Assembly (NCBI GenBank): GCA_019310485.1
Contig: JAFDEF010000015.1
Coordinates: 1-64,000, forward strand
DNA length: 64,000 bases
Direction of reading: 5' to 3'
Source: Deltaproteobacteria bacterium
Lineage (GTDB): Bacteria; Desulfobacterota; DSM-4660; Desulfatiglandales; HGW-15
The notes beneath the pieces are model-generated. The model was not told where the DNA came from. It did no database searches and saw only the letters and a list, made by a program, of their open reading frames with translations. A program made the translations under genes and the position numbers. This document shows, piece by piece, positions 26,321-35,268 of this stretch (the stretch's first letter is position 1; every line of letters begins with the position of its first letter).

Positions 26321-27289
26321 ATGGCACGCTTAAGACGAATTACTTACCTTACCCTGGGCTTTCTCCTGCTGGCGTACTTGCTGGTTTTCTCGGGGTGTGC
26401 AGGCTCTCAGAATCGGTTCATAAAAAAGACATCTTTTAGGGGGACCCACAGTATTCTAATTACCTTTGCCGGTCCGGTTGACGAGGAGTGGGCCACAAAG
26501 GCGTCAAACTATCGCGTGTACGAAAAGCCAGATCCTGACATTGTGCTCAAGATTAGCACGATAGAGCTGAGTACGAACAGGCAAACGGTTATTCTCCACT
26601 TTGAAGAACCCCTCAACCAGAATCAGCCCCACATGGTAACCATGAGGGGAATTATGACTGAGGGAAAATCCGTGGGCACGGCCATTGTCAAGGTAAGGAA
26701 ACTTTACCTTGGTTACCTGTTTTCCATCCTAATCGGTGCAATGCTCGTACAAAACTTTGTGTTCACCAAGTACCTGGGTCTCTGCGTGTTTTTTGGGACT
26801 TCGCAGAAAAGGTCAACTGCCGTTGGGATGGGAGTCACCTTTACTATTGTGATTGTGGCGAGTGCAATGATGTCGTGGTTCCTTTACCAGTTTTTCTTAA
26901 AGCCCTTTCACCTGGATTTTCTGCAGATCATTGTATTTATCGGCCTGGTTTCCCTGTCTGTGCAGGCGGTGGATACGATTCTTAGAAAGGTGAACCCGAT
27001 GCTGTTTAAGGCGTTCGGCGTGTACCTAGTTCTCGTAATCGCCAACTGTATTATCCTGGCCGTTCCCCTTATTCTGGCCGATAATGAGTACAATGCTGCC
27101 GAGAGTCTCATGCTCGCGCTTGGTGCCGGGCTTGGATTCTTGATTGCTCTGTTTCTAATGTCCTCTGTACGAGAGCGCCTTGAGCTCGCTAATGTTCCGC
27201 CCACGTACAGAGGACTGCCGATAGCATTTGTTGTGGCAGGGCTTTTTGCCCTGGCATTCCTGGGGTTTTCAGGAATGTCAATTTTTTGA
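26321..27289 (+). CDS. rnfA: RnfA with an N-terminal lipoprotein/Ig-like extension
   Basis: A 322-residue protein. Residues from about 128 onwards are a complete RnfA/NqrE (LYLGYLFSILIGAMLVQNFVF, KYLGLCVFFGTS, VSLSVQAVDTILRKVNP) with about six helices. Ordinary RnfA is about 190 residues. The extra N-terminus has a lipoprotein-type signal with lipobox LVFSGC (Cys26) and then a beta-rich stretch of about 95 residues (ITFAGPVDEEWATKASNYRV, VILHFEEPLNQNQPHMVTM) resembling SbsA/Ig-like domains. If Cys26 is lipidated, the domain sits outside the cytoplasmic membrane at the N-terminal end of RnfA. The coding frame is continuous, so this is not two genes. Confidence 0.9.
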   Translation: MARLRRITYLTLGFLLLAYLLVFSGCAGSQNRFIKKTSFRGTHSILITFAGPVDEEWATKASNYRVYEKPDPDIVLKISTIELSTNRQTVILHFEEPLNQNQPHMVTMRGIMTEGKSVGTAIVKVRKLYLGYLFSILIGAMLVQNFVFTKYLGLCVFFGTSQKRSTAVGMGVTFTIVIVASAMMSWFLYQFFLKPFHLDFLQIIVFIGLVSLSVQAVDTILRKVNPMLFKAFGVYLVLVIANCIILAVPLILADNEYNAAESLMLALGAGLGFLIALFLMSSVRERLELANVPPTYRGLPIAFVVAGLFALAFLGFSGMSIF

Positions 27290-27392
27290 CTTGTTATATA
27301 CGAGAAGATCATGCTTCTTGCCGAGAACCCAGTTCCTGCGCGGAACTTGTTACCAGAGAATTCATCATGGAAACCAGAGGGGAAGTACATAT

Positions 27393-28259
27393 ATGGATCC
27401 AACGCTTATTAAACTGGCAATTGGCGGCATTGTATTACTTGGCTGCATAGGTTTGTTTTTTGGAATAGGCCTGGCCCTTGCCGCCCATAAATTTGCTGTA
27501 AAAGCCAATCCAAAAGTCGAAGCGGTGCTTGAAGTTTTGGCAGGCGCACAGTGAGGCGGGTGCGGCTTCGCAGGTTGCGAAGGATATGCTGAAGCAGTGG
27601 TTAATGATCCTGAGGTGCCACCAAATCTTTGTTTTCCAGGAAAAGAGGAAGTGGCGAAAAGGGTGGCAGAAATCACCGGGAAAAAGATGGCCGCGGTGGA
27701 AAACATGATTGCCGCGGTGCGTTGCTCAAGGATCGAAGGCAACGTGCAAAAAGGCCTCTCCTATATTGGCGACCAGACCTGCGAAGGGGCCAACCTGGCC
27801 TTTGGCGGACCAATGGCCTGCAAGTTTGCCTGCATAGGTTTCGGGGATTGTGCGAGGGCCTGCCCATTCGATGCTATCACAATGGAGAACAACTTTCCCC
27901 GTGTGGACTCTGTTGCCTGCGTTGGATGCGGTACGTGCGTGCGTGCTTGCCCTAAGAAAATAATAGAGCTTGTACCCCGCAGCCCCAGAGTCTGGGTTCC
28001 GTGCAGTACGCAAGACCCCGGCAAAGATGTCAGGCAGGTGTGTGAGGCCGGGTGCATCTCGTGTAAAATGTGTGTCAAGGTTTGCCCCGCAAAAGCAGTT
28101 ACAATGGATCAAAACAGGGTTCTTATTGACCATAAAAAATGTATCGAATACGGGCCGGAATGCGGTGAAATATGCGTTGAGAAATGTCCTAGAAATATTT
28201 TCAGATATTACCGCCCGGATCAAAAGAAGATATCGGAAATACACGCTTCGGCCGCTTAG
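27393..28259 (+). CDS. rnfB: RnfB, predicted selenoprotein (Sec54)
   Basis: Reading through TGA at 27552-27554 gives a 288-residue RnfB. It begins with one membrane segment (LIKLAIGGIVLLGCIGLFFGIGLALAAHKFA) and reads VLEVLAGAQ-U-GGCGFAGCEGYAEAVV. RnfB proteins have GANCGGCGYAGC here, so UGA replaces the first of four cysteines (U54, C57, C62, C80) of the Fe-S-domain cluster. Ferredoxin motifs follow (ACIGFGDCARACP, CVGCGTCVRACP, CISCKMCVKVCP, CGEICVEKCP). RnfB accepts electrons from ferredoxin on the cytoplasmic side. ATG at 27393. A perfect hairpin follows the UGA. A UGA-terminated annotation would give a 53-residue fragment plus a headless ferredoxin protein. Confidence 0.9.
27566..27582 (+). 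promoter_or_regulatory. bSECIS-like hairpin of rnfB
   Basis: CUUCGC pairs perfectly with GCGAAG around an AGGUU loop, beginning 11 bases after the UGA. The loop starts 17 bases after UGA with G in its second position, fitting the bacterial SECIS pattern. The AGGU loop is shared with the HdrA-like gene hairpin. Confidence 0.75.
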
Positions 28260-28355
28260 AACGAGAAATTCAAAACTTGTTCGACACAAGGAATTGTGTT
28301 GCCATCAAGGCTAGTTGGTGGTAAATGTTTTGTAATTTTTGAGTGGAGGCACACA

Positions 28356-29417
28356 ATGGGAAGAATAAACAACATGCTTCGTCAGGATGGGGGCATGGAT
28401 AGAAGGTCATTTTTGAAACTTTCAGGCTTGCTTGGAATCGGGGCGGCATCAGCGACCATTGTACCCGTATCAGCAGAAGCAGTCCGCTTTAACAGAAAAT
28501 TGGTAAAGGTTTCCAAAACCAGGCTCGCTATGGGTACGTTTGTTTCCATGACCCTCATACACCATTCAACCGACCAGGCCCAGGAGGCTATGGGCCTTGC
28601 TTTTGAAGAAATTGATAGGCTCGCTGCCCTCTTAAGCCGTTTCAACGAGTCTGCCGCGGTGGCACAGCTCAACAAGGAGGGTTACCTCAAAGGTGTTCCT
28701 CCTGAGCTAATGCTTGTTGTTTCCAGGGCCCTTTATTATAACAACCTGACTGGCGGCAGCTTTGATATTACGGTCAAGCCGGTAATAGACCTTTTCGTAA
28801 AAGACTTCGAAGGTAGCAAGAAACGAATACCCTCCGAGGCCGAGCTTCAGAAGGTGCTGAGATTTGTCGGATCGGAAAAGGTCAAGGTAAAGCAGGGATC
28901 CATCTTTTTTAAGAGACCGGGTATGGGTATCACCCTCGATGGAATTGCAAAGGGCTTCATTGTTGATCGGGCATCGGAGATCCTGACCAGGAACAAGATA
29001 AAGAACCATCTTATAAATGCTGGTGGCGACATAAGAACCAAGGGAAGCAAGGCGAAGGGAAGGCCCTGGAGTATAGCCATCCAGGACCCTTTAAAGAGAA
29101 AGCATTACCCGGACATTATCCAGATGAGAGACGGCGCCATTGCAACATCGGGGAACTACGAAGTCTACTTCGATCGCGAAAAGATGTTTTACCACATTGT
29201 TGACCCCAAAACAGGGCTATCACCGGAAATGACCACCAGCGTCTCTGTTACGGCCAGAACCACGATGGAGGCTGACGCCCTTTCAACCAGTGTATTTGTA
29301 ATGGGTCCCCGAAAAGGAATGGCGTTCATCAACAGGTTGCAGAACTGCGAATCTCTCGTTGTTTCAAGGGGAGGTACTCTCTCGAAATCCCGGGGCTGGA
29401 AAAGCGCGGCCATATAG
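28356..29417 (+). CDS. apbE: ApbE-type FAD:protein FMN transferase
   Basis: A 353-residue flavin transferase with an N-terminal twin-arginine signal (MDRRSFLKLSG followed by a hydrophobic stretch), so it acts outside the cytoplasmic membrane. ApbE attaches FMN to threonines of RnfG and RnfD, whose sites are encoded upstream. Visible family features are TRLAMGTFVSMTL, GGSFDITVKPVIDLF, ITLDGIAKGFIVD and NAGGDIRTKGSKAKGRPWSI. The ATG at 28356 has GTGGAGG upstream; an earlier in-frame start at 28296 would give a signal peptide with a long unlikely leader. The last 89 bases overlap the 3' end of hflX on the other strand. Confidence 0.92.
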   Translation: MGRINNMLRQDGGMDRRSFLKLSGLLGIGAASATIVPVSAEAVRFNRKLVKVSKTRLAMGTFVSMTLIHHSTDQAQEAMGLAFEEIDRLAALLSRFNESAAVAQLNKEGYLKGVPPELMLVVSRALYYNNLTGGSFDITVKPVIDLFVKDFEGSKKRIPSEAELQKVLRFVGSEKVKVKQGSIFFKRPGMGITLDGIAKGFIVDRASEILTRNKIKNHLINAGGDIRTKGSKAKGRPWSIAIQDPLKRKHYPDIIQMRDGAIATSGNYEVYFDREKMFYHIVDPKTGLSPEMTTSVSVTARTTMEADALSTSVFVMGPRKGMAFINRLQNCESLVVSRGGTLSKSRGWKSAAI

Positions 29418-31023
29418 TCTTTTCCATCTCCTGGAGAAGACCGGAGAAGCTTTTCGGATCTAGCGCAGAAATCGGAATGCCCTCTAACCTTTTTGACAAA
29501 GCGACTGCCTCGCCGGGTGCAAGGCGGTCGCACTTGTTTAGAACAAGCAGGGTTGGAATCTCTCCAAGATTCAGCCTAAAAAGAATCCTTTCCACCGCCT
29601 TAATCTGATCCTCCATACGCGGGCTTGTCACATCGACCACGTGAAGGAGCAGATCGGCATCGTGGAGTTCCTCCAGTGTGGCTGCAAACGTCTCCATCAA
29701 GTCCTCGGGAAGGTTCCTTATAAACCCGACCGTGTCGGTAATAATTACCTCCCTTTCACGGGGGAACCTGAGGCGCCGGCTGCTCGGGTCCAGGGTCTCA
29801 AACATCCGGTTGCCAACATTAACCCTGCTATTAGTAAGGCTGTTTAAGAGAGTGGATTTCCCCGCATTCGTGTAACCTACAATTGAAACCACAGGCAGCC
29901 CTTTCGCATTGCGCAGCCTTCGCCTTCCCTTCCTCTGGCGCCTGATTTCTTTAAGCTCCCTGTTAAGCCTCGCAATCCGCTCCCTTACCCGGCGGCGATT
30001 TATCTCCAGCTTTGTCTCGCCTGGTCCTCTGCCCCCTATCCCTCCAGTGAGTCTGGACATGGCTGTATTCTTGGAAGCAAGCCGTGGGAGGAGATACTTC
30101 AACTGTGCCAGTTCCACCTGTATCTTGCCTTCCCTGGTGACAGCCCTCCTGGCAAAAATGTCAAGGATAAGCTGACTTCGGTCAATAATCTTTAGCTCTG
30201 TTGCATCGGTTAAGCTTCTTACTTGGGCTGGTGTTAACTCATTGTCGAAGATCAGTAGGTTCGTTCCAGTTTGAAGGCATCTTAATGCCAGCTCCCCGAG
30301 CTTCCCTTTCCCGATCAAGAACCGAGGGTGCACCCTGCTTACGTGCTGGACCACAGTGTCTACAACCTGGAGGTTGTTTGAAACGGCAAGATCCCGCAGC
30401 TCATCCAGTGACTCCTTCACTTCCCATGAAGCCCCTGTCGTCACCCCCACCAGCAATGCCTTCTCTTTCTGCTCTAACGATAAGCCTCCTTCAGCTCTTC
30501 CAAGTTCATCCTCGAGCGAGTGTATGAAGGCATCGAAGTCCAGGTCAAGCCTGCCTATGTCCGGAACTGTTGAAACATTGCACCCCTGCCTCTGCAGGTT
30601 ATTGGGTAGCACGTGAGCAAAGGAAATACGCCCCGGAATGCCCGATTCCCCTACCTGGATACAAACCATCAGGTCCAGGCCAAGAAGCACGAGGTCGGAA
30701 AGATCTTCCTTTGTAAGGGACTCCCCGTTCAGATGGGTATGAACACACCTCAGTCCCCTGAGCCTGCTTGTCCCGGATCTATACCTGCCAAGGTCAGGGA
30801 TAAGTATTCTTTTGTCTTCGCCCACAACAACATAGGCTGTCTCGCCCTTGCGGGTGATAATTAATGCGACCTGTCTTTTTATTTCAAAAGATATGCTGGA
30901 AAGCCGACGGCACAGTTCCCGGGTGATAACTTCGCGGCTGGGTACTTTTCTGCGGTAAAGATTCTGTAGGGCTTTTAAGTGGCTGGCTTTAAGCCCGCCT
31001 ATTTTGCCGTATACTCTTTCTAT
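29329..31023 (-). CDS. hflX: GTPase HflX, probable AUA start
   Basis: A ribosome-associated GTPase that splits stalled ribosomes. GTPase motifs are GYTNAGKST, DTVGFIRNLPEDL and NKCD; the N-terminal HflX domain has GKGKLGELAL and GGIGGRGPGETKLE. The first standard start (GTG at 30825) would cut into the domain. In-frame sequence upstream is open to 31023 and encodes typical HflX N-terminal sequence (ERVYGKIGGLKASHLKALQN and RRKVPSREVITRELCRRLSS). The only start-like codon there is ATA at 31023, exactly where the family methionine is expected, with GAGGGG five bases before it. That gives 564 residues. The 3' end overlaps apbE by 89 bases. Confidence 0.85.
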   Translation of the reverse strand: MERVYGKIGGLKASHLKALQNLYRRKVPSREVITRELCRRLSSISFEIKRQVALIITRKGETAYVVVGEDKRILIPDLGRYRSGTSRLRGLRCVHTHLNGESLTKEDLSDLVLLGLDLMVCIQVGESGIPGRISFAHVLPNNLQRQGCNVSTVPDIGRLDLDFDAFIHSLEDELGRAEGGLSLEQKEKALLVGVTTGASWEVKESLDELRDLAVSNNLQVVDTVVQHVSRVHPRFLIGKGKLGELALRCLQTGTNLLIFDNELTPAQVRSLTDATELKIIDRSQLILDIFARRAVTREGKIQVELAQLKYLLPRLASKNTAMSRLTGGIGGRGPGETKLEINRRRVRERIARLNRELKEIRRQRKGRRRLRNAKGLPVVSIVGYTNAGKSTLLNSLTNSRVNVGNRMFETLDPSSRRLRFPREREVIITDTVGFIRNLPEDLMETFAATLEELHDADLLLHVVDVTSPRMEDQIKAVERILFRLNLGEIPTLLVLNKCDRLAPGEAVALSKRLEGIPISALDPKSFSGLLQEMEKTIWPRFSSPGISREYLPLKQREIRSSATC

Positions 31024-31189
31024 GGCTACCCCTCAATAAATATGAATTGTGTAGCTCTTCCCCTTAATCATTATAAGACACGCTAAAAAAGATAAAAACA
31101 TATATTTGTGAGTCTCACTTCGAATGGTCAAGAAGCCTCTTCTGAAAGCTCTTACTGCATAAGAGCAATAACTGAGAGAGTACAAGCCC

Positions 31190-32557
31190 TCAAAATTCGT
31201 ACCGATCCTCTTCCACATAGTCTTTGAAGCGAGTAAGTTCTTTTTGAAAAGTCAGCTTAAAAAGGCCTGTAGGTCCGTTGCGTTGCTTGGCGATAATAAT
31301 TTCCGCCACATTTCGGTTTTCCTCCGAAACAGGATGATACAGTTCGTCCCGGTAAATAAAGGCAATGACATCTGCATCCTGCTCAATTGCGCCGCTCTCT
31401 CTCAAATCGGCCAACTGGGGCCGTTTGTTGGGCCTGTCCTCCACCTTTCTGTTCAATTGAGATAGAGCCATCACGGGCACGTTCAGATCCTTGGCAAGTG
31501 CCTTCAACGACCTGGAAATTTCCGATATTTCCATTTGGCGAGATTCAGCAGACCTTCTTCCCTGGATCAACTGGAGATAGTCAATTATGACAAGGCCGAG
31601 CCTCACTTTTTTCATCAATCTCCTGCACTTGGCTTTCATCTCAAGCACATTCAACCAGGATGTATCATCAATGAATATCGGTAGCTCAGAGAGACGATTC
31701 GCCGAATCCGTGAGCTTCATCCAGTCGGTATCTCTCAAAAATCCCGTCCTCAGCTTGGTGGCATCAATACCTGCATGAAAGCCAAGGAGCCTGAGTCCGA
31801 GTTGAAGCTTTGCCATTTCGAGCGAAAAAATCGCCACGCCTTTCCCTGTTTGTTCCGCCGCATTGTACCCGATATTCAAAGCAAGAGAGGTCTTCCCCAT
31901 GCTGGGTCTGCCTGCGATAATAATCAGATCAGAAGGCTGCAAGCCGGCGGTATAACGGTCAAAGTCCTTGAACCCTGTGGATATGCCTGTTACAAAGCCC
32001 TCCTGCTCTGCCACGCTCTCAAGTTTCTTGAAACTTCCCTTGATAACATCTTCAATTGGGGAGAATGTCTCCCCTATTTTGTCCTCGGCGATATCAAAGA
32101 TCGACTGCTCGGCGAGGTCAAGAAGCTCATCAGTCCCCTGCCAGCTTTGAAAGCACGACTCGGATATAGCCGAACACTGGTTGATTAGCTTCCTTCTGAC
32201 CGATAGATCCCTCACTATCTCCGCGTGATGAACAATGCCAGCGGAAGTGGAAACAGCGTCCACGAGTGAGGCAAGGTAATCGGTACTACCCACCTTTTCC
32301 AGAAGGTCTTTTTCCTTCAAGTACTGGGAAAGAGTTACCAAATCAATGGGTTCATTGTTATTGTAAAGTTCGGTCATTCCTTCAAACAAGTGCATGTGGG
32401 ATTCCCGGTAAAAATCGTCCGGCGAGAGAATATCTACAACCTGGTTCATTGCCTCATTATTAATCAGGATACCTGACAAAACAGCCTGCTCTGCCTCGAT
32501 ATTTTGAGGAGGCACTTTGACGGGAGCGCTTACCAGCTTTTCTCTTGCCTGGGCCAT
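31190..32557 (-). CDS. dnaB: Replicative DNA helicase DnaB
   Basis: A 455-residue DnaB, the hexameric helicase of the replisome. It has the N-terminal DnaG-interaction domain (PQNIEAEQAVLSGILI), Walker A GRPSMGKTSLALN, Walker B region LGLVIIDYLQLIQG, and LADLRESGAIEQDADVIAFI near the end. The ATG at 32557 has AAGGAT upstream; a TTG at 32584 is in frame. It is the last gene of the rpsF-rpsR-DUF2232-rplI-dnaB unit, an order common in Desulfobacterota. Confidence 0.95.
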   Translation of the reverse strand: MAQAREKLVSAPVKVPPQNIEAEQAVLSGILINNEAMNQVVDILSPDDFYRESHMHLFEGMTELYNNNEPIDLVTLSQYLKEKDLLEKVGSTDYLASLVDAVSTSAGIVHHAEIVRDLSVRRKLINQCSAISESCFQSWQGTDELLDLAEQSIFDIAEDKIGETFSPIEDVIKGSFKKLESVAEQEGFVTGISTGFKDFDRYTAGLQPSDLIIIAGRPSMGKTSLALNIGYNAAEQTGKGVAIFSLEMAKLQLGLRLLGFHAGIDATKLRTGFLRDTDWMKLTDSANRLSELPIFIDDTSWLNVLEMKAKCRRLMKKVRLGLVIIDYLQLIQGRRSAESRQMEISEISRSLKALAKDLNVPVMALSQLNRKVEDRPNKRPQLADLRESGAIEQDADVIAFIYRDELYHPVSEENRNVAEIIIAKQRNGPTGLFKLTFQKELTRFKDYVEEDRYEF

Positions 32558-32674
32558 TTTCTTATCCTTTATGCCAAGGTGCAACGTGATTCAAAAACTC
32601 CCTCTCTTCCAAGAGGCTTTCAGGATGTGGAGCGCCAGATGCCGAATTCAGCCACCGCCAACTACCTTTTTCGC

Positions 32675-33121
32675 CTATTCTTCAGGAATAACTACAACTT
32701 TGACCGAACCTGTCACCTCAGGGTGCAGCTTCACTGGAACTTCAAATTCCCCCAAGGTCTTGATGGGCCTGTCAAGGCTTATCTTTCTTCGATCAATTTC
32801 GATGCCTTGCTTTGCCAATTGGGAGGCAATATCCATAGTGGTCACAGAGCCATAGAGCTTTTCCTCTTCACCTACTTTTTGGGAAATGGTCACTACCACA
32901 CCTTCTATTTTTTCCTTGACTTTTTCAGCATCCTCTTTGGCTTTCAGCTTTTTTACTTCAATCTTTTTCCTTTGCTGCTCCATTGACTTAACGTTCTGTT
33001 CGGTCGCAGGCAAAGCCAGCCCTTTTGGAATCAGGAAGTTCCGTGCGTAGCCTTTGGCCACATCCAATATTTCCCCCTCAAAACCCAAATCTTCCATGTC
33101 TCTTTTCAAAATAACCTTCAC
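32675..33121 (-). CDS. rplI: Ribosomal protein bL9
   Basis: A 148-residue L9 of standard length. The N-terminal rRNA-binding domain reads MKVILKRDMEDLGFEGEI and KGYARNFLIPKGLALPAT. A long charged helix (KKIEVKKLKAKEDAEKVKEK) leads to the C-terminal domain (LYGSVTTMDIASQL). It belongs to the minus-strand ribosomal operon, between the DUF2232 membrane protein and dnaB. Confidence 0.96.
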   Translation of the reverse strand: MKVILKRDMEDLGFEGEILDVAKGYARNFLIPKGLALPATEQNVKSMEQQRKKIEVKKLKAKEDAEKVKEKIEGVVVTISQKVGEEEKLYGSVTTMDIASQLAKQGIEIDRRKISLDRPIKTLGEFEVPVKLHPEVTGSVKVVVIPEE

Positions 33122-33158
33122 GCCTTAAAGATCCTCCTAGCCTTATCCATTAATGTAT

Positions 33159-34100
33159 TCAACTAACAGCCTTCCTTTGATGAATCCTCCTGAAATCGAC
33201 CCACTGGTCAAAAAGTCCAGCCAGCGCAAGCACCAGCAAAAATATTTGCTGGAAGAAAATCAGAAAATATACTGCAAACCTGATCCACGCCGGAGCACGA
33301 TACTTGTTAAGAAAAAACAAGACAATAGAAAGGCCGTGAAAAGCATAAACCGTCATAAAGACGATAAAAACATTTACTGAAACCCATCTTATACCACCGA
33401 CCGGAAGAAATAAAGAAAAACCCGCAACGATTACGACCCAAACCATGGGCTCTGGTGACCGCCATTGGTCCAGGAAACCAAAATCAGGATATTGCAGCTT
33501 TCCAGCGAGAAAAAGCGGTTTGCTCAAAACAACGTTTAGCCACACAATCAGTCCAGTTCCAAGGATCGTAAGAGCCGGATACGTCTTCCTCACTATGCTT
33601 ATAAGCGCCTTAGCGTATTGTTGAAGTTCTACAGTTTTGTCTTGATTCGCCGCCATATTGCCGTAGATCTTAGCAGTATCAGATAGAGTGTTACTCACAT
33701 AATTCAGAAGCAATTCTATGGGTCCCATGTTTCTTGTAAACCCCAGCACCGAAAGCATAACAAACCCGACCAGAAGCATTAATCCTGTCCCCAGTGTTAT
33801 TGTGCGCCCAATACTAAGTTTCAAGTGGTAAAGGTAGGAGATAATCAGACCCATAATGCCGAACTCAAGGCAGAGGAACAAGAGCTGAGGGTATTTCAAC
33901 AGGTGCCCAATTAATCCGACCACGACCAGGGAGAGAGCAAGCGTTTTGGCTCCCTCCAGGAAACCAAATTTTGTTGCGAAATAAAGAAAAGGCAGAGGGA
34001 CCAGAAAGCTCAGGAAAGGGCCCACAAACGGGATCAAGCTCGAAATCAGTAACAAGGCAGTTGCTGTGCCGACGCAGCCAATGAGGTCAGTAGTTTTCAT
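33159..34100 (-). CDS. DUF2232 multi-pass membrane protein
   Basis: A 313-residue membrane protein with about eight hydrophobic segments, matching the YybS/DUF2232 type commonly found between rpsR and rplI. The N-terminus ALLLISSLIPFVGPFLSFLVPLPF and the C-terminal half fit that family, whose function is unknown. Members resemble small-molecule importers of the ECF S-component kind. Position inside the ribosomal operon supports the assignment. Confidence 0.8.
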   Translation of the reverse strand: MKTTDLIGCVGTATALLLISSLIPFVGPFLSFLVPLPFLYFATKFGFLEGAKTLALSLVVVGLIGHLLKYPQLLFLCLEFGIMGLIISYLYHLKLSIGRTITLGTGLMLLVGFVMLSVLGFTRNMGPIELLLNYVSNTLSDTAKIYGNMAANQDKTVELQQYAKALISIVRKTYPALTILGTGLIVWLNVVLSKPLFLAGKLQYPDFGFLDQWRSPEPMVWVVIVAGFSLFLPVGGIRWVSVNVFIVFMTVYAFHGLSIVLFFLNKYRAPAWIRFAVYFLIFFQQIFLLVLALAGLFDQWVDFRRIHQRKAVS

Positions 34101-34173
34101 GGCTTTTACTGGTTCTTCACTCTCAAACCAGGACCAGGCATTTGTCGCACTTAGCTATCAGCTTCAAGCCGTC

Positions 34174-34425
34174 TTATCTGAGAGTGGACGTTGTATAGGG
34201 CAGCAGTGCGATCTTTCTCGCTCTCTTTATGGCTACGGTCAGCATCCTCTGATGTTTGGCGCAGTTGCCGGATATTCTTCGAGGGATAATCTTGCCACGC
34301 TCCGTGGTAAACATCCGTAGGGTTCTGGGATCCTTGTAATCAATAACAAAGTTGCTGTCAGCACAAAACCTGCAAATTTTCCGCCTGTGATAGGTCATTT
34401 TGTGCCGTCTGTTTCTACTAATCAT
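34174..34425 (-). CDS. rpsR: Ribosomal protein bS18
   Basis: An 83-residue S18 with the core [28 protein letters not shown]-like [17 protein letters not shown] and [24 protein letters not shown]. It overlaps the end of rpsF by 8 bases, with AGAGGTGAG a few bases before the ATG, indicating coupled translation. The two cysteines of CRFC and a third at NCAK are of the zinc-type C+ form. Confidence 0.96.
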   Translation of the reverse strand: MISRNRRHKMTYHRRKICRFCADSNFVIDYKDPRTLRMFTTERGKIIPRRISGNCAKHQRMLTVAIKRARKIALLPYTTSTLR

Positions 34426-34852
34426 GATTGCTCACCTCTTGAGGGGATTCTGGCCTTTCTTCCACGGCCGCTTCTCTTTCCGCAGTCTCCGTGGTTTCCT
34501 CTGGCGCGGGGCGCTCTTTTTCCGCTTTTTGCGTTTCCTTGCGCAATAATTCCTCGGGATCCACCTTGTTGGCCAGTTTAACTGTCATATACTTGAGAAC
34601 AGCGTCGTCAATTTTTGTTTCTCTCTCAAGTCTGCTTACAAGTCCAGGCTCCCCACAGTACTCGATCCTTACGTAGAAACCTCTTTCAAATTTTTTCACC
34701 GGGTATGCCAAATTCTGGCTGCCCCACTCATCTATTTTTATCACAATGCCTTTCTCTTTTTCAATAAAACCGCCAAATTTTTTGAGCTTTTCAGCATAAG
34801 CATCTTCACCCAGTTCCGGGTTCAAAATAAGTACTGTTTCATAATGCCTCAT
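34418..34852 (-). CDS. rpsF: Ribosomal protein bS6
   Basis: A 144-residue S6 with a standard ferredoxin-like core ([34 protein letters not shown]) and a long acidic C-terminal tail rich in Glu, Ala and Pro from about residue 105, which is longer than in Escherichia. First gene of the minus-strand ribosomal operon. No ssb or priB sits between it and rpsR, a normal variant. Confidence 0.95.
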   Translation of the reverse strand: MRHYETVLILNPELGEDAYAEKLKKFGGFIEKEKGIVIKIDEWGSQNLAYPVKKFERGFYVRIEYCGEPGLVSRLERETKIDDAVLKYMTVKLANKVDPEELLRKETQKAEKERPAPEETTETAEREAAVEERPESPQEVSNHD

Positions 34853-35268
34853 AATCTGCGTTCTCCTTCCGGCCTTTTTATGCTATTGATGGTCCCCTTT
34901 GAAGGTTCGAAACCTCTCTTCCCCCCAAGAATTTGTCTGATCCCGGGAACTTCTGAGAAAAACATCCTTTTGCCTTCGCGCGGGACAAGGAGGCGAAAAG
35001 TTCAAATACCACCAGACAAACTGCTTGTCAAGGCGTTTTGTCCATGATAAGAAGCAAACTCCCTTGGAATTTTGACGCTGAACAAACTATAAAAACACCC
35101 CTCGCGCCCGTTCACGTTGTTCGCTCCGGATGCAAAGCTGTAAGAAAAAAGTAATTTTTGTTTTTGCTCCTATAACTCTGCGATCTCTGTGTGCTCTAGG
35201 GCTCTGTGTGAGATAATCTATGTCAAATATTGCGAGGGGAAAAGGATAATTTTCGTGAAGGTGTAGAA
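34853..35268. other. Intergenic region between rpsF and suhB
   Basis: This divergent intergenic region contains the rpsF promoter (listed). Near 35172-35215 lies a low-complexity CTCTGCGATCTCTGTGTGCT-type stretch resembling dispersed non-coding repeats seen in other genomes, but only one copy is present here. No protein gene is seen. Confidence 0.5.
35003..35031 (-). promoter_or_regulatory. Sigma-70-type promoter of the rpsF operon
   Basis: On the minus strand a perfect TTGACA (35031-35026) is followed after 17 bases by TATTTG (35008-35003, four of six consensus bases). The leader before the rpsF ATG would be about 145 bases, long enough for ribosomal-protein autoregulation. Confidence 0.55.

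Noticed and set aside
27393-27597. rnfB as a nonsense-mutated pseudogene
   Set aside because: The stop replaces exactly a conserved cysteine, all flanking sequence is intact, and a perfect SECIS-like hairpin follows; two other genes in the window show the same pattern.
34853-34900. S6:S18 autoregulatory leader motif before rpsF
   Set aside because: A CCGG-containing stretch is present, but I could not draw the characteristic bulged stem.
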